DNA from: Symsagittifera roscoffensis
Lineage: Eukaryota > Xenacoelomorpha > Acoela > Convolutidae
DNA length: 64,000 bases
Direction: 5' to 3'
Assembly: GCF_963678635.1 (NCBI RefSeq)
Contig: NC_087062.1
Coordinates: 87,583,845-87,647,844 of the forward strand
The notes beneath the pieces are model-generated. The model made no database searches, had not been told where the DNA came from, and saw only the letters and a program-made list of their open reading frames with translations. Below, piece after piece: positions 46,230-58,400 of the stretch (the first letter of the stretch is position 1; each line of letters opens with the position of its first letter). Position numbers and translations under genes: made by a program.

Positions 46230-46580
46230 GCCCAACTGTGCCGGAAGATTGACAAAACTTAAAAAGACCATGCAAACGCACGAGCGTAAAACTGAGAAAA
46301 TATAATGACATGAGTTTCACCTAATTTTAAGACTTCGTATTTAAAAAAATACGTTTTTGAATTGACTTTTACAAATTCAAAATACTTTCACAGAAAACAC
46401 CGTAGACGTTCCAAAGCTGGAGAAATTTTCAGCAGTTTTGAGGTTAATACAATGCATCATCATTCACGCTTTGGAAAAAAGGGACGACTACTGCGCAAAA
46501 GTTTTCAGCAGACCAGCGGTCTAGCATAAAAAATGAAAGAAGTTTTAGGAAAACTGGCTGGCGACTTCGTTCAAAAAACA
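46230..46580. repeat. Right copy of the flanking direct repeat
   Basis: It matches 41590-42000 in order and orientation (CGAGCGTAAAACTGAGAAAA, CAAAATACTTTCACAGAAAA, CATCATTCACGCTTTGGAAA). Divergence is substantial, with several indels. Confidence 0.65.
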
Positions 46581-46589
46581 ACAAATCAG

Positions 46590-46670
46590 TCCACAAAAAA
46601 CGTCATATCTTGAAATCTACAAGGATTAGAGCAGTCAAACTTGGAGGCAAAATTTGCAACTTTTGGGAGC
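46590..46670. repeat. Isolated copy of the 165-bp intron-1 repeat
   Basis: CGTCATATCTTGAAATCTAC, then AAGGATTAGAGCAGTCAAAC and TTGGAGGCAAAATTTGCAAC match the consensus of the array at 18.83-20.20 kb. Confidence 0.7.
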
Positions 46671-47440
46671 AGGGAAAGTAAAAATTTAATTGGACTGAAA
46701 ATTAAACTGCAATTAATTGGAATGTTAAGATTAATTTATCAATCAATTGGCACAACTCAAAACTGATTTGCAATTAATTGTACAATTCATTGCAAGCACG
46801 AAGCATCACTCTTGGTTAACAACCTTTTTTTTCAAGACTTCACCCAGTGTTTCTGTTGATTTTCAGAACTGGCTTTACATGTTAGTTCTTTACAGGTTAT
46901 ATTCTGCAGTACTGAAAATCTTTAAACAAAATTGCTTTTGACGAAGAGAAAAGAAATTATTTTCAGAGAAATGTGCGGGTGAGTATTTCTATAATATGCG
47001 TTTGAAAAAACCAATTTATATTAATTGGTAGAGCGCAATCAATTAACTGTAATTGGTCAGTAATTAAAAACAATTAATTGCACAGGAAAATTTTGATTGA
47101 TTGCAATGACAATTATTATTGGCCTGCCCTACTTCGGAATACCCTGTAAGAGCCTCACTGTAAAAAAAATCTTAACCATTGTGCCAGTCGGTCATATCTG
47201 GAAGTTTGACCTTGAGCAACACGAAAATACGTGGTTTTGGAATGTAGTTTTATTTTTCAAAAGTTCGAATGGAGCCTGTCATGCTCAGTTTTCTCGCGAC
47301 AACTGAAAACATCAAATAAAAGATCAGAACAACCGAATTACAATTGCGGGAAATCTGCCCTATCTGATATATGAGACCGAACAAATACAAGAGCAGAGCA
47401 AGGGTCAACTGGACCAGAAGAAGAAGAAGAAAGAACACTT
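46671..47440. other. AT-rich spacer with AATTAATTG words
   Basis: AATTAATTG and CAATCAATTG words recur between 46680 and 47100. No gene is seen. An (AGA)n stretch lies near 47415. Confidence 0.4.
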
Positions 47441-47785
47441 GAATTACTATACAATAAAGAGCCGAGGCATCAGTGTAGCAAAGTGTAAATAATAAAATTG
47501 GTTATAAATTCATTGGTTACATCAAACAAAAACAAAACATCAGAAAACAAGCAATAAACAAAACAAAAAAACAAAATCGGTTACAGTTCGGAAATTGGTT
47601 GATTAAAGTATATGAAGTTTCGGATACTATAGAAAAATAAAGATTTAAGAATTAGGAACAAGCTGGTAAGAAAACTTTACAAACAATTTTACAGATAGTC
47701 CAATTATACAGCGTATGTACAGAGTATATACAGTTTCTCTTTCAAGCAATGTGTGAAAAATTGAACTGAATTAAAACATATAGAA

Positions 47786-48499
47786 CTAGCAAAAACGGAA
47801 ATCACGCCACGTATTTGTATTCGTACATATAGGATTGTTTCTCAATTCACTCACGTAAAATTCTTTCAATTTTTTCTTGAATTCCGTTTTCGATTTTTCT
47901 AAATCGCGCAAAATTATGGGCAGTGAATTCCATTTTTTAGAAGTCAAATGAAAAAATGATTTTTGTAGAGAAGCAGTCGAACAATGTTTGTCAAAAATAA
48001 TTTGTTTCGTTCTTTCGTTGAGCCTATAATTGGCAGTCGGTAGTCTCAGTGTATTTTCAAAAGCCTTCTTTTTGTTTGTAAGATATTGGTATAAGTATGT
48101 TATACACTTTAACTCAATTCTTTTCTCGATTCCAATGAACGATTTGCTAATGCGAATAAGGGAAGAAGATTTAAATTTCGATCTGAAATATGTTCTTTTT
48201 AGCGCCCAGTTCAACTGTTTCTCTAGAGATAGCATCAAAGTAGCATTAATTTGTTGTAAAAAAATTGCTGAATAATCTAAATGTGATAAAACAAGACAAT
48301 GAAGCAAGGCAACTAATGATAATGTCGGCAGTTGTTGTCCAATTGTATCAATAGTTTTAATCCCTTGGGCCATTTTTTGGAGAATTGTTTTGATTTGAGC
48401 ATGAAAAGATAAACTTGAATCAAGAATTATGCCTAAATATTTGCATTCTGATTTTTTAGCTACATAATGCCCACTAATTATTAGTTTATCGGTATCCAC
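47786..48499 (-). pseudogene. LINE C-terminal region
   Basis: It continues from the RT with SECKYLGIILDSSLSFHAQI and LSHLDYSAIFLQQI, typical of LINE C termini after the YADD palm. The final part is basic. Stop at 47786. It was split from the RT only by the homopolymer frameshift. Confidence 0.75.
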
Positions 48500-48509
48500 A
48501 TTTTTGCTA

Positions 48510-49307
48510 TCATTTTTTTTGACAAAATGTTATAAATTCCGATTTAGATGCATTCAGATTCAATTGGTTCTCTGCAAAAAATTCCGTTAGATTATTGAGT
48601 GATTTTTGCAATCGATTCAAAGCATCCTCAGAAATTATAGAAGAGGAAAAAACCATATAGTCGTCAGCATATTGAACTAAACTACAACCTTCATATAATC
48701 GCTCTTGTATGTCATTAACATATAAATAGAACAACAACGGACCAAGTACCGTTCCTTGTGGGACACCTCGTTTTATTTCAATCCAGTCTGAAAAAATTCC
48801 ATTGACGTTTACTCTTTGAATACGTTTGTTTAGGAAGCTAGCAATTAAAGCATTTGCTCTACTTGAAAAACCGAGAGAAAGCATTTTTTCAATTAAAACT
48901 TCATGCGAAATAGAATCAAAAGCCTTGGACAGATCTAATAAAGCTGCATGTACAATTTTTTTTGAATCTATTTGATTTCGAATACTTTCTGTCACATAAA
49001 CAAGAGCATCTTGTGTTGAAATGTTTTGCGAAATCCGAATTGAAATGGTGTCATTATTTGAAATTTGTCAAGATGTTCTGTTATTTGGGCATGTAAAATT
49101 TTTTCAAAAAATTTTAGAAAAAGCACAAGTTATTGATATTGGCCGATAATTTTTTGCATCCATTGGGTCATCTTTTTTAAACAAAGGGGTTACGTTTGCT
49201 TTTTTTAGTTCGATCGGGAAAACGTTCTCATCTAAGTAAGTATTTATACAAGGTCCGAGAGGTTTTCTAACATTAATTTTTCGAACTATATCAAAGCAAT
49301 GCTTCAC
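48510..49307 (-). pseudogene. LINE reverse transcriptase domain
   Basis: KKANVTPLFKKDD and NYRPISITCAFSKIF (motifs 1-2) lie at 49307-49104. After a frameshift come HAALLDLSKAFDSISHEVL (motif A), IKRGVPQGTVLGPLLF (motif B) and VQYADDYMVF (motif C, catalytic YADD) in 48995-48510. All catalytic residues are kept. The type is jockey/CR1/L2-like, not R2-like, and is clearly different from the RT at 43.4 kb. The frame breaks again at an A8 run at 48510. Confidence 0.85.
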
Positions 49308-49531
49308 TGTAATGTGTTGAAAATGGAAAGGTGCAGATTCAGAGGCAGATTTGTTGTAATTCGGAGGCTTTTTAGCGCCATAAAGTTCGCCTAAGTTTGA
49401 AAAAATATAATTTAAATGATTGGCAATTTTTTGTCTTCGGTTATCATTTCACTGAAGGAATTTCGTAAAACTGTAATTCGATTGTTGCCAGAACATGTAC
49501 CTCTAACTTGGTTAATATATTTCCATTTTTG

Positions 49532-50650
49532 TTAGATAGTGCTGAGAAGTGAAAAACAATTTTTTGAATGATCGAGTTGTTTACTTCTAATCAATTGGCT
49601 CATTTGATTACGTAAAAACTGGTACTTTGACCAATTATCGCTTGTGCTTTGACTGCGATATGATCTGAGTGAATTCTGTTTCTTAGTCAACAATTGCTGA
49701 CATTCTGAATCGAACCATTCCGTTTTCAACTCATTTTTTGGTTTAAAATTACGAACAAACTTTTTTTCGATAGGAGCATGTTGCTGTAGAGCACAAGAAA
49801 TTAAATAAATCATCGTCGAGAACATGTTTTGTGCGTCTGTACATTGATATAAGAGATACCAAGGAAGCGCAGAGAGTGAATTGCAAAATTCATTTTTCTG
49901 ATAATTTTTCTTATTGAAAGTCGAAATTATCCTCGGTAAAGTTTTGCCGCATTTTATATCCGTCAAAATAAATGAAGCAAAATGGTCGGTTTTATAAGGT
50001 GTATCAAAACAAAATTCAATGCCGTTTGTTTCATAGTCACTGATTATGTAGTCGATATGAGTTTTTGTTGAGGAACTAATTCTAGTCTCATCGTATGGAC
50101 AAAACACCTTCAATCCATATGGAATAATTATAGAATCTAAATTTTCTTTTTCTTTGCTATCCAGATAATTTATGTTATAATCACCCAGAAGCGTAATTTT
50201 ATTAGAAACTGAAAATGCATTATCTATGTTAAGCGTTAATTGTTCCAAAAAATCAATAAAGTTTGATCTGCTTGGGTTATAACTTAAATTAACTAACATT
50301 TTTTCTTTACTGGAAATGTTAAATGTAGATTTGCACTCAACCCACACTGACTCATATTTTTCTTTATCAAATAAATTTAAATCAGGCCTCAATTTCGGAG
50401 CCAATTTGACTGGTATATATAACAAAACGCCACCGCCTTTCTTTTTTACCGCTGATTGCCTATCATATCTGAACATCGCATGCGTTCTAGGTTGGAAATT
50501 CCATAAATTGGCACTATTTCTTTTTTAAGCCACGTTTCGGAAATCCCTATAATTGTATTTTCGCCCATATCATCAAGAAATTTTTTCAATTGCATCCGTT
50601 TTCTAATAATACTTTGAAAATTCAAATGAACAAAATTAAGAATTTGCTTG
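49532..50650 (-). pseudogene. LINE AP-endonuclease (EEP) domain
   Basis: It starts with ILNFVHLNFQSIIRKRMQLK and IIGISETWLK (the conserved SETWL block with metal-binding Glu). It continues after a frameshift near 50470 with KKKGGGVLLYI, VWVECKST, ITLLGDYNINYLD (GD-N block), THIDYIISD and YKTDHFASFILT (terminal DH pair). The residues for target-site nicking appear present. A TAA at 49532 interrupts the frame before the RT. Confidence 0.8.
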
Positions 50651-51360
50651 TTTAGCTTCTGTACATTTGGATTAAAATCTTTTCTAAAAGCGCCTAAGGG
50701 AGTTACAGTACATTGTGAATTTGTTTCTGGGGAGAATTTATGATTTATGAGATAAATTAGTTTTTCTAAGCTACTCACGGCTTCCTTCGCGTCGAAATCA
50801 CTTGAGAGGCAGTCATTTATTCCAATTAGCGTAGTTACATGTTTAAAATGTCGCGATTTATTGTTTCTCACGCGTTCCAGCAATGCAGAAATTTTGTGCC
50901 CACCAAATCCTCTCGCCAACACATTTTCCGATATTTGTTCCCCATTGATTCTGTTAACAATTGCGTCTCCCAGTAATAGGCCAGAATATTCTCCTTCTCG
51001 TGGTAATAATAAATGTTTTCATTGCTGGTCGAATTTTTCTTCTTGAATATTGGTTGCTTGTATTTTGATTTCTTGGTTATTCTTGCTTTTTTGGTTATTT
51101 TCGCTTCGTTTGTTCTGATTTCTGCTCCGAGTTTCAATCTTGCTCCATTCATTTTCAAATTTGTTTTCTGTAATTTTCGAATTGCCCGTGTTTTTAAAAA
51201 TTTCTAGATCAAAAAATTTGTTTCCTCTTTCTTCCTCTTTCGTTGATACAGTTAAGTTTTCGATAATTCGTTTAAAATAAGTAACATTTTCGACCAAGTC
51301 TTTATACAGCTCGTATTTCAATTCGTCGTTCAAATTTCGGAAAGTTTCGAGGTCAAACAT
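50650..51360 (-). pseudogene. LINE N-terminal region: coiled segment plus SGNH-esterase-like domain
   Basis: The ATG at 51360 opens a 113-codon charged, coil-prone segment ending at an in-frame TGA. The same frame continues with SGLLLGDAIVNRI (block I, GDS-like but with Ala), ARGFGGHKI (block II Gly) and TTLIGINDCLSSDF (block III, GxND). Esterase domains are known in the ORF1 region of CR1-type LINEs. Replacement of the block I Ser by Ala would remove the nucleophile, so the domain here is probably inactive. Confidence 0.65.
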
Positions 51361-52019
51361 GTTGGCGATTAAAAGCGAAATTAAAAATAAGACATTAAAA
51401 TGAACCGACTGATCGCTAGAAATGTGAACCAGAGTGAACCTTCAACGGAAAGGCAGACAACTGAAGTCTCCCAATGGTCCAGATCCAAAACTACATTCTT
51501 GAATTGAAACTTATTTCCTTTGATTGGAACTCATCGTTAGAAAACTTCTTGAGTTATATCCGATTATATTTATGCTAGAGTCATTAATTAGTTTAATTAC
51601 TCTGTTTCTCAAGCGTGCTGCTTTGTAAGCACCAAAGTTAGTTTTCTCGAGTGCATTTTATGATAAGTATGTTGAGGCAAGGCGAGTTTTAGGTTGATCC
51701 ACCTGAAATGCATCAAAGTTCCACTGTCCAATAAAAAGTAACTTAACGGATTGTTCCAACCCTGTTTTTAACGGCGTTCGTGTATTTTGGGTATTTTGAG
51801 ACCTAAGTATGGGACGTTCTTATTTTCTAGAGTGGGGTGGGGTATTTTGGTAGTGACCTTTAAGCTGTAACGGGTTCTAGTCTCATGTCGCAAGCGAACC
51901 GAATTGGCTCCGACCGCTTTTGAGGTAGAAAAACACACGAAATAGTGTCCCTGACTCTTGAACCAATGATTATAGGGCCTATTTTTCTCATATAAGCCTC
52001 ATATGTGACTGAAGTAGGC

Positions 52020-52380
52020 GACTGTTACATAGTGTTTTTATGGCACTCCTGGGTGTTTTTACGACATCATGACTACGGAGTCGAACCCACTTGACACAGC
52101 TCCGGGCTACATTCTACACAATCTAGAGTACCAGTGGTACGGTTCAGCGGGAACGTGTAAACCTTCCGGTTGTACCGTGATAGCTTTTTAAGACAACTTG
52201 AGAAAACTTCCTGGTACGCTCTCCGAACGAGGCTTAGCTAATCGAGTAAGGGGGGTAACTAGGGGGACAAAAAACGAGCAAAAAGACAAAAAGCGAAACA
52301 AAAACAAGAAAAAAGTATAGAAAAAGGAAAAAAAAACCATAAAACAAAAACGACAGTGACTTTGATACAAGAGTAGGTGG
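52020..52380 (+). repeat. Diverged LTR-and-leader-like segment, copy 1
   Basis: GCGACTGTTACATAGTGTTT, then GCTCCGGGC and AGCTTTTTAAG match, in order, the segment starting at 53564. Both are followed by an A-rich leader with ACAAAAACGACAGTGAC or ACATAAAGTGACAGTT. This suggests the remnant of an older, related LTR element just upstream. Confidence 0.45.
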
Positions 52381-52527
52381 ATCAAACCTTTATATTAAAA
52401 AAATAGTATACCCGTACTGTTTTATAAGACCGATCGTTTCGATCAATCTAGCAATCTAAACCAGTGACTTCAATAAGGTGCCCAAGTGGGGGGCGTTGTT
52501 AAGAGTTTTCAGATAGCTCGCGACCTA

Positions 52528-52690
52528 GCCGGACTACTAGGAGACTTGACTGAAAGAGGTGACAAGCCGAGTGGGAAAGTGGTTCACAAGGACAGAGCCG
52601 GACCACTAGGAGACTTGACTGGAAGAGGTGACCAGCCCAGTGGGAACGTGGTTCACAAGGACTGAGCTGAACCGCTAGGAGACATGACTG
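52528..52690. repeat. 69-bp minisatellite, about 2.3 copies
   Basis: Units start at 52528, 52597 and 52666 with GCCGGACYACTAGGAGACTT. The spacing is exactly 69 bases and the second copy differs at only a few positions. Confidence 0.9.
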
Positions 52691-53099
52691 TGCCATTCTG
52701 CCAGATTGGCACAGCGCAACCTTCCGACGAAGCACGAATCAGAGAGAAAAGGCCTTAACAGCAAAAAAGTGCTTGAAAGGAGGGTCGAAGTTTTCTGAAA
52801 TTTTCTATTTTTAAAATTTCGATCTTCAAGTTGATATTTCTCAGAAATACGAAAAACGGCCATTTTGACCAAAAAAAGCTGAGAAAATCAGAACAACGCC
52901 AAATATTGTGAAAAACGGTCGCACAAGAGACCGAAAATACGAAGCCTCTTATCGTGGCAACAACACACGATAAGACTCTTAGCAGCGGAAATTAGTGGAG
53001 AAGGAAGCTTCAGTGGAGAAGGAATATACCACGGAACCCTCCCGGGACACAAATTGGAAGAGATAAGAACGTTATCTCAGGAAAATTACGGGAGCGGAG

Positions 53100-53765
53100 G
53101 CTTGGTCCCCCAGAGATTGTTTTATGTGAAGGGACTGTATAAAACTGACTGTATAGCTACTTGGATGTCGTGAAACTTTAAATTAACACCGGTATAGTTT
53201 GATATTTTAGAATATGAGTAGCTAGAAAGAGGAAAGGGTCAATCCATCTCCAATGAATTTAATTTAGAACTGTCACACAAAAACATGTTAAAATAGGTTG
53301 TTCGAGCTGTGTTTTTAATGACAATCACGTAGTCTGAGGATTCGAGACTCAACTATGTGGTTGTGTTCGCATGTAAACGAAAGCTGATCAAAAGTCGTTT
53401 GACTGATGGCCTAAAAATAGTAACTTTTTACTTAGCCCTAAACAGACCAAAAAATCAACTGGCAAGGTTGAGACGGTGAAAAACGAGTAGGATTAAGGTA
53501 ACTGACGCCTGCCAGTCGTTCATAGGTACTTTTTCTATGCTCCGTCGCCGTGTAGTATTTGGGCGAATGTTACATAGACGTTTTTATGGCGCTCTCCTGT
53601 GTGGGCCTGTCAAAGGCATAAGACCATCATGATCAGCAAGCGTTTCAGTGACGAATCCTCCGCTCCGGGCGTATGCCCGAGTTAGAGGCCTTAATGACCG
53701 TTATTGTACTAGGGGGAAGGTGCGTACACTCCGTCCAGTACTATTTAGCTTTTTAACTTAGTTAA
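53100..53765 (+). promoter_or_regulatory. Putative 5' LTR promoter region of the Ty3/gypsy-type element
   Basis: GTATAAAACTG at about 53136 is a good TATA box on the strand of gag. The segment from 53564 (TGTTACATAGACG) to 53760 is the part shared with 52020-52200 and could be R/U5. No 3' LTR is in the window, so the ends are not proven, and no convincing tRNA primer-binding site was found. Confidence 0.4.
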
Positions 53766-53811
53766 CACCAAAAATTCCGGGGGCCGGAGGGTTAGGTGGG
53801 AAGTCATGAGC

Positions 53812-55450
53812 CCGCTTGTCCCAAGGTCCCGGGACCAAAAACAATTAAAGAGAAAGCGTAAAACCAAACAAAAATAGTGTATAACCAAGAAAAAGTCAAA
53901 AATAAATTTATTTGAAAACAAAAAAGTACAAAAAACAGTAAAAAACCCAAAAAAGACCAAAAACAGTAACAAAACATAAAGTGACAGTTTATATGTTATT
54001 TCCGGACGAGATGTGATCTGACCTTCCTATTTGTTGTTGTTTCAGATTGATTTATATCGTTTCTGATAGAAGATTGTGTTAGCATTATATCAATACTGAG
54101 CAGGCCCTGTGTGTGTGTGTGTGTAACTCTAACTGAGTCACTAAGATTGTCATTGAGAAACCTAAGAGACACTCTTGATACTTACGAGATCGAGGAAGCA
54201 GCGTTAATTAATTTAACTTGAATTTGTTTGCGGTACGTGTGCGTCGCCATTAAATCATACGAAAATTGTTTTTGTCACAAAGCATGCAGCGCAGGGACTC
54301 GTTAGGATTGACTACTAAGATTCCCAGGCTGAGCAAGGGCAGCACGCGAAAATTTAAAACTAGGCGTAGCCAGTCCTCGTTTAGCTTGTCCTGCTTGTCC
54401 CAAGGTCCCGGGACCAAAAACAATTAAAGAGAAAGCGTAAAACCAAACAAAAATAGTGTATAACCAAGAAATAGCCAAAAATAAATTTATTTGAAAACAA
54501 AAAAGTACAAAAAACAGTAAAAATCCCAAAAAAGACCAAAAACAGTAACAAAACATAAAGTGACAGTTTATATGTTATTTCCGGACGAGATGTGATCTGA
54601 CCTTCCTATTTGTTGTTGTTTCAGATTGATTTATATCGTTTCTGATAGAAGATTGTGTTAGCATTATATCAATACTGAGCAGGCCCTGTGTGTGTGTGTG
54701 TGTGTGTAACTCTAACTGAGTCACTAAGATTGTCATTGAGAAACCTAAGAGACACTCTTGATACTTACGAGATCGAGGAAGCAGCGTTAATTAATTTAAC
54801 TTGAATTTGTTTGCGGTACGTGTGCGTCGCCATTAAATCATACGAAAATTGTTTTTGTCACAAAGCATGCAGCGCAGGGACTCGTTAGGATTGACTACTA
54901 AGATTCCCAGGCTGAGCAAGGGCAGCACGCGAAAATTTAAAACTAGGCGTAGCCAGTCCTCGTTTAGCTTGTCCTGCTTGTCCCAAGGTCCCGGGACCAA
55001 AAACAATTAAAGAGAAAGCGTAAAACCAAACAAAAATAGTGTATAACCAAGAAAAAGCCAAAAATAAATTTATTTGAAAACAAAAAAGTACAAAAAACAG
55101 TAAAAATCCCAAAAAAGACCAAAAACAGTAACAAAACATAAAGTGACAGTTTATATGTTATTTCCGGACGAGATGTGATCTGACCTTCCTATTTGTTGTT
55201 GTTTCAGATTGATTTATATCGTTTCTGATAGAGGGTTGTGTTAGCATTATATCAATACTGAGCAGGCCCTGTGTGTGTGTGTGTAACTCTAACTGAGTCA
55301 CTAAGATTGTCATTGAGAAACCTAAGAGACATTCTTGATATTTACGAGATCGAGGAAGCAGCGTTAATTAATTTAACTTGAATTTGTTTGCGGTACGTTT
55401 GCGTCGCCATTAAATCATACGAAAATTGTTTTGTCACAAAGCATGCAGCG
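53812..55450 (+). repeat. Tandem triplication of the leader plus gag start (~580-bp units)
   Basis: CTTGTCCCAAGGTCCCGGGA starts units at about 53813, 54393 and 54976. Each holds the same A-rich leader, a (GT)n tract (54108, 54688, 55270; lengths differ) and GCATGCAGCGCAGGGACTCG. The first two units end inside gag at about codon 37 and jump back to CTTGTCCC. Only the third continues into the full gag. Near-identity points to a recent tandem duplication. Confidence 0.9.
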
Positions 55451-58400
55451 CAGGGACTCGTTAGGACTGACTACTAAGATTCCCAGGCTGAGCAAGGGCA
55501 GCACGCAAAAATTTAAAACTAGGCGTAGCCAGTCCTCGTTTAGCAGCGCCTCCGACGTGTTTGCCGAAACCGAATCGACTAAAGGTCAACCTGATCTTTC
55601 AGTGAGCGAAATGAGATTGAGGAGCGAGAAAAACCTCGATGGCGATCAAAGGCGGAGCGCCGAAGCCGGAACCGCGAGCGAAACGCATGTGGACCCCTTT
55701 GACGAGGGAGAACAGACGCTCATTCGACCCGACTTTGAGCCGAGCGAGGACCTCGAGCGGGAGGAAGTCGAGAGGACGGAGGAGACCTCGGAGCGTTCCG
55801 AGGTCGAGCCGCGAGAGGAAGTGTTATTTAAGGGGATGTCCAAATCGGAAACCAAGAGTCAGAGGTGGAGGAGAGAATACTCACATTCGGCTAGTACCCA
55901 CTCATCTCTGGCCAAGCAGAGCAACAACGCGATGAAGACGAGTATAAGCCCGAGTGAAGAACAACCGGGTTCGAAGGCCAAGAAGAGTTGGAAGTCTTTG
56001 TACGACGAGCGCATGGCGTCACTACCACTTGTAGGTTTAACTTCCAGTTATGACTACCCGGAGATATCCCATCCGGATGTGGACTTCACACCATGCCCAA
56101 GAAACGATATGAGCAGGAAGGCGTCGTCAGCCTCGCCGACCAGGCCCATGTCAGATGGGATAAAGATGGGAGCGTCATCAACCTTTGACAGATTAATGAC
56201 GTCGATGAGCAAGCAAAAAGGCGGTGCGTCATCAAGCATCAGGCTGCAGCCGCAGTTGACCTCATCTTCTCTGGGACTAACCCCGTCATTTGGGGCCACT
56301 GGCGGCATAAGTGACATGTTCGCTGGCGTAATGAATGGTCTAGATGAACTGAGACGGGACATGACTAAAAGAATAGATCAGGTTGATGAGAGAGCTCACA
56401 AAGGTCAAGAGAATCTGAGAGACGAACTAACGCACGTGAAGTCGCAGGCGAGTGTTGATCAGGCTCAGTTGATTCGCAACACCGATCAATGCCTGGCGGA
56501 GAGCATGGCACAGGCAAACAAGGAGTCATACGAAAGAGAGGCTAGGATGACCAGGGTGATCGAACGATTGTTGAACGATCATGATAGTACCTACGCCCAC
56601 ACGATGACTAGCCTGGAGAAAAGGTTAGATGCAAAGTCTGACTTAATGATGCGGAAGCTTGACGCGATCCTGAATGGGAGAAATTGGCAGGAGCGTTCCA
56701 ACCCAAAGGAGCGCTCACGCCATGCGAATGATGGAGATGGTACGGGCAGCAATGCCAGAGCCCAGCAAGGCTCGAGAACGAACTACGAACCTAGAAACAA
56801 GGAGCGGCCAAGGGCAGCCCCGTCGAAGCCCTTCTGGACGAATCCAGTCCCGCCGGAGGCAGATGCTATCCCGGAGACAAGGTTGCCAACCGTGCCACAA
56901 GTCAGTTCAGTACCAGATCTGACTACAGTCTCACAGGACACAACGATGTATGCCTCGATGTTTGAGCCTCTGAACAGATCTCTCGAAACATTCATCACCA
57001 AGCTCTCGAAGTCAACCGAGAGAGGAGAGAGGCCAAGAAGGACGCTGAAAAAGTCATATAAAGAGGAGTCAGACGGCTGCATTGATACTTGGATAGAGGT
57101 GATGAAGCTACACTTTGAGGAAGAGAATCTCTCCAAGAAACAAGAATGCAGCGCGCTAACGAACAACCTGGAGGGTACTGCACTAAGTTGTGTAACGGCG
57201 AAAAGAGCCAACGAGAGAGACAGCGCTCGTAAGATATTCGACATCCTGCTGAATCGTTTCGGCTCTGGAGTACAAAGGCACCAGGCTATGGTGAAGTTCG
57301 AAAAGAGGCGTCAAAGAGATGACGAATCCATAGATAAATTTTTGGACGACCTTGAATTGCTTAGGAGGAGAAGCAACCCAGATATGAGAATATCCGAGCG
57401 AAACTTGTCGATTGCTTCAAAGTTCATGGACGGAGTAAGGAGTGAGGAGTTGAAGACGATATTGGCCACACACTTCACCCTGTCACTTGACCAGGTACCC
57501 ACGCCCGACGATTTACGTATGAAGTCACGCGAGTATTTACTCATAAAACCGAGGGCGCAAAACCGTTACAGCAATTATGGCAACTATAGCGGGACAAACA
57601 CTGGTGCGAATTCCAGTTGGTACAAACCTCGCGATGACATGGATAAAAGGAGGTCGTGTGCGAATTGTGGTTTGATGGACCATCACGTTTCCGCATGTTC
57701 TGCATACAAACAGAACATGAAGGCGATCGGCTACTTTCTCGAGGACGCCGACGCGACCGACGAGGATCATGAAGAGTACGTCAGAGGGCTCATCATGAAA
57801 TATGGTCCGAGGTGTTTCTTCTGTAATTTGGAGGGACACTTCAAGTCGGATTGTACTCAATTTTGGGATGCAGTAGCGGACGCAAAACATCCCCGCCACG
57901 AAGAGGCGCTTTCGGGTGTCAAGGCCAGTCGAGCACGTCTGATGAACGAGGCTGAATCTCGGAGGAAAGAGACGACACCGAGCACCTTCACGACCAAAAA
58001 GGTAAAGACACTGCCTGACGAGGTGGTGGCCTCGAACCTCGAGGCAGAGTCGTCTAGACCACTCAAGGTGGATTACGGCCTGGCGGCAAGGACAGCGCTG
58101 CAGAATGTCAAACAGGACCTAGCCACGAAAGAAGTGGAGCAATGGGTAAGGTCGGAGCTGGAGAGCACAGATCTTCGGGAAAGTTTTAATGTTCTGGGTA
58201 AAACGACGAAAGTAGAAGACAAAGAGGAACCCAGGAAACAGCGACTAAAACTGAACGTTTTATCTGGTAAGACCTTCGGCATGACGAAGGTGGGGACCAA
58301 AATATTGTCCATCATCTCAGTCGCAGGGCACCAGGTGGTCAAGAACTTGAGCGAACCATTCGAGTTTACACTAGTCCACCTGGTCATCTATGCCGACTAC

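Larger units (their letters stand above)
47460..51400 (-). mobile_element. CR1/jockey-like LINE, nearly full length, mildly broken
   Basis: On the minus strand the element reads, in order, a coiled N-terminal segment, an SGNH-esterase-like domain, an AP-type endonuclease, an RT and a C-terminal domain (51360 down to 47786), then about 300 bases of 3' sequence. It has one in-frame TGA (about 51020), frameshifts near 50470, 49400, 49104 and 48510, and a TAA at 49532. Few lesions for its length suggest a recent insertion or some assembly errors in homopolymer runs. Confidence 0.85.

Noticed and set aside
47460-51400. LINE and the 43.4-kb RT as one element in two parts
   Set aside because: They are on opposite strands and their RT motifs (YADD against YLDDG) and nuclease types differ.
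54302-55139. 84-codon minus-strand Phe-rich ORFs as membrane proteins
   Set aside because: They are antisense reads of the A-rich leader, repeated only because the leader is triplicated.
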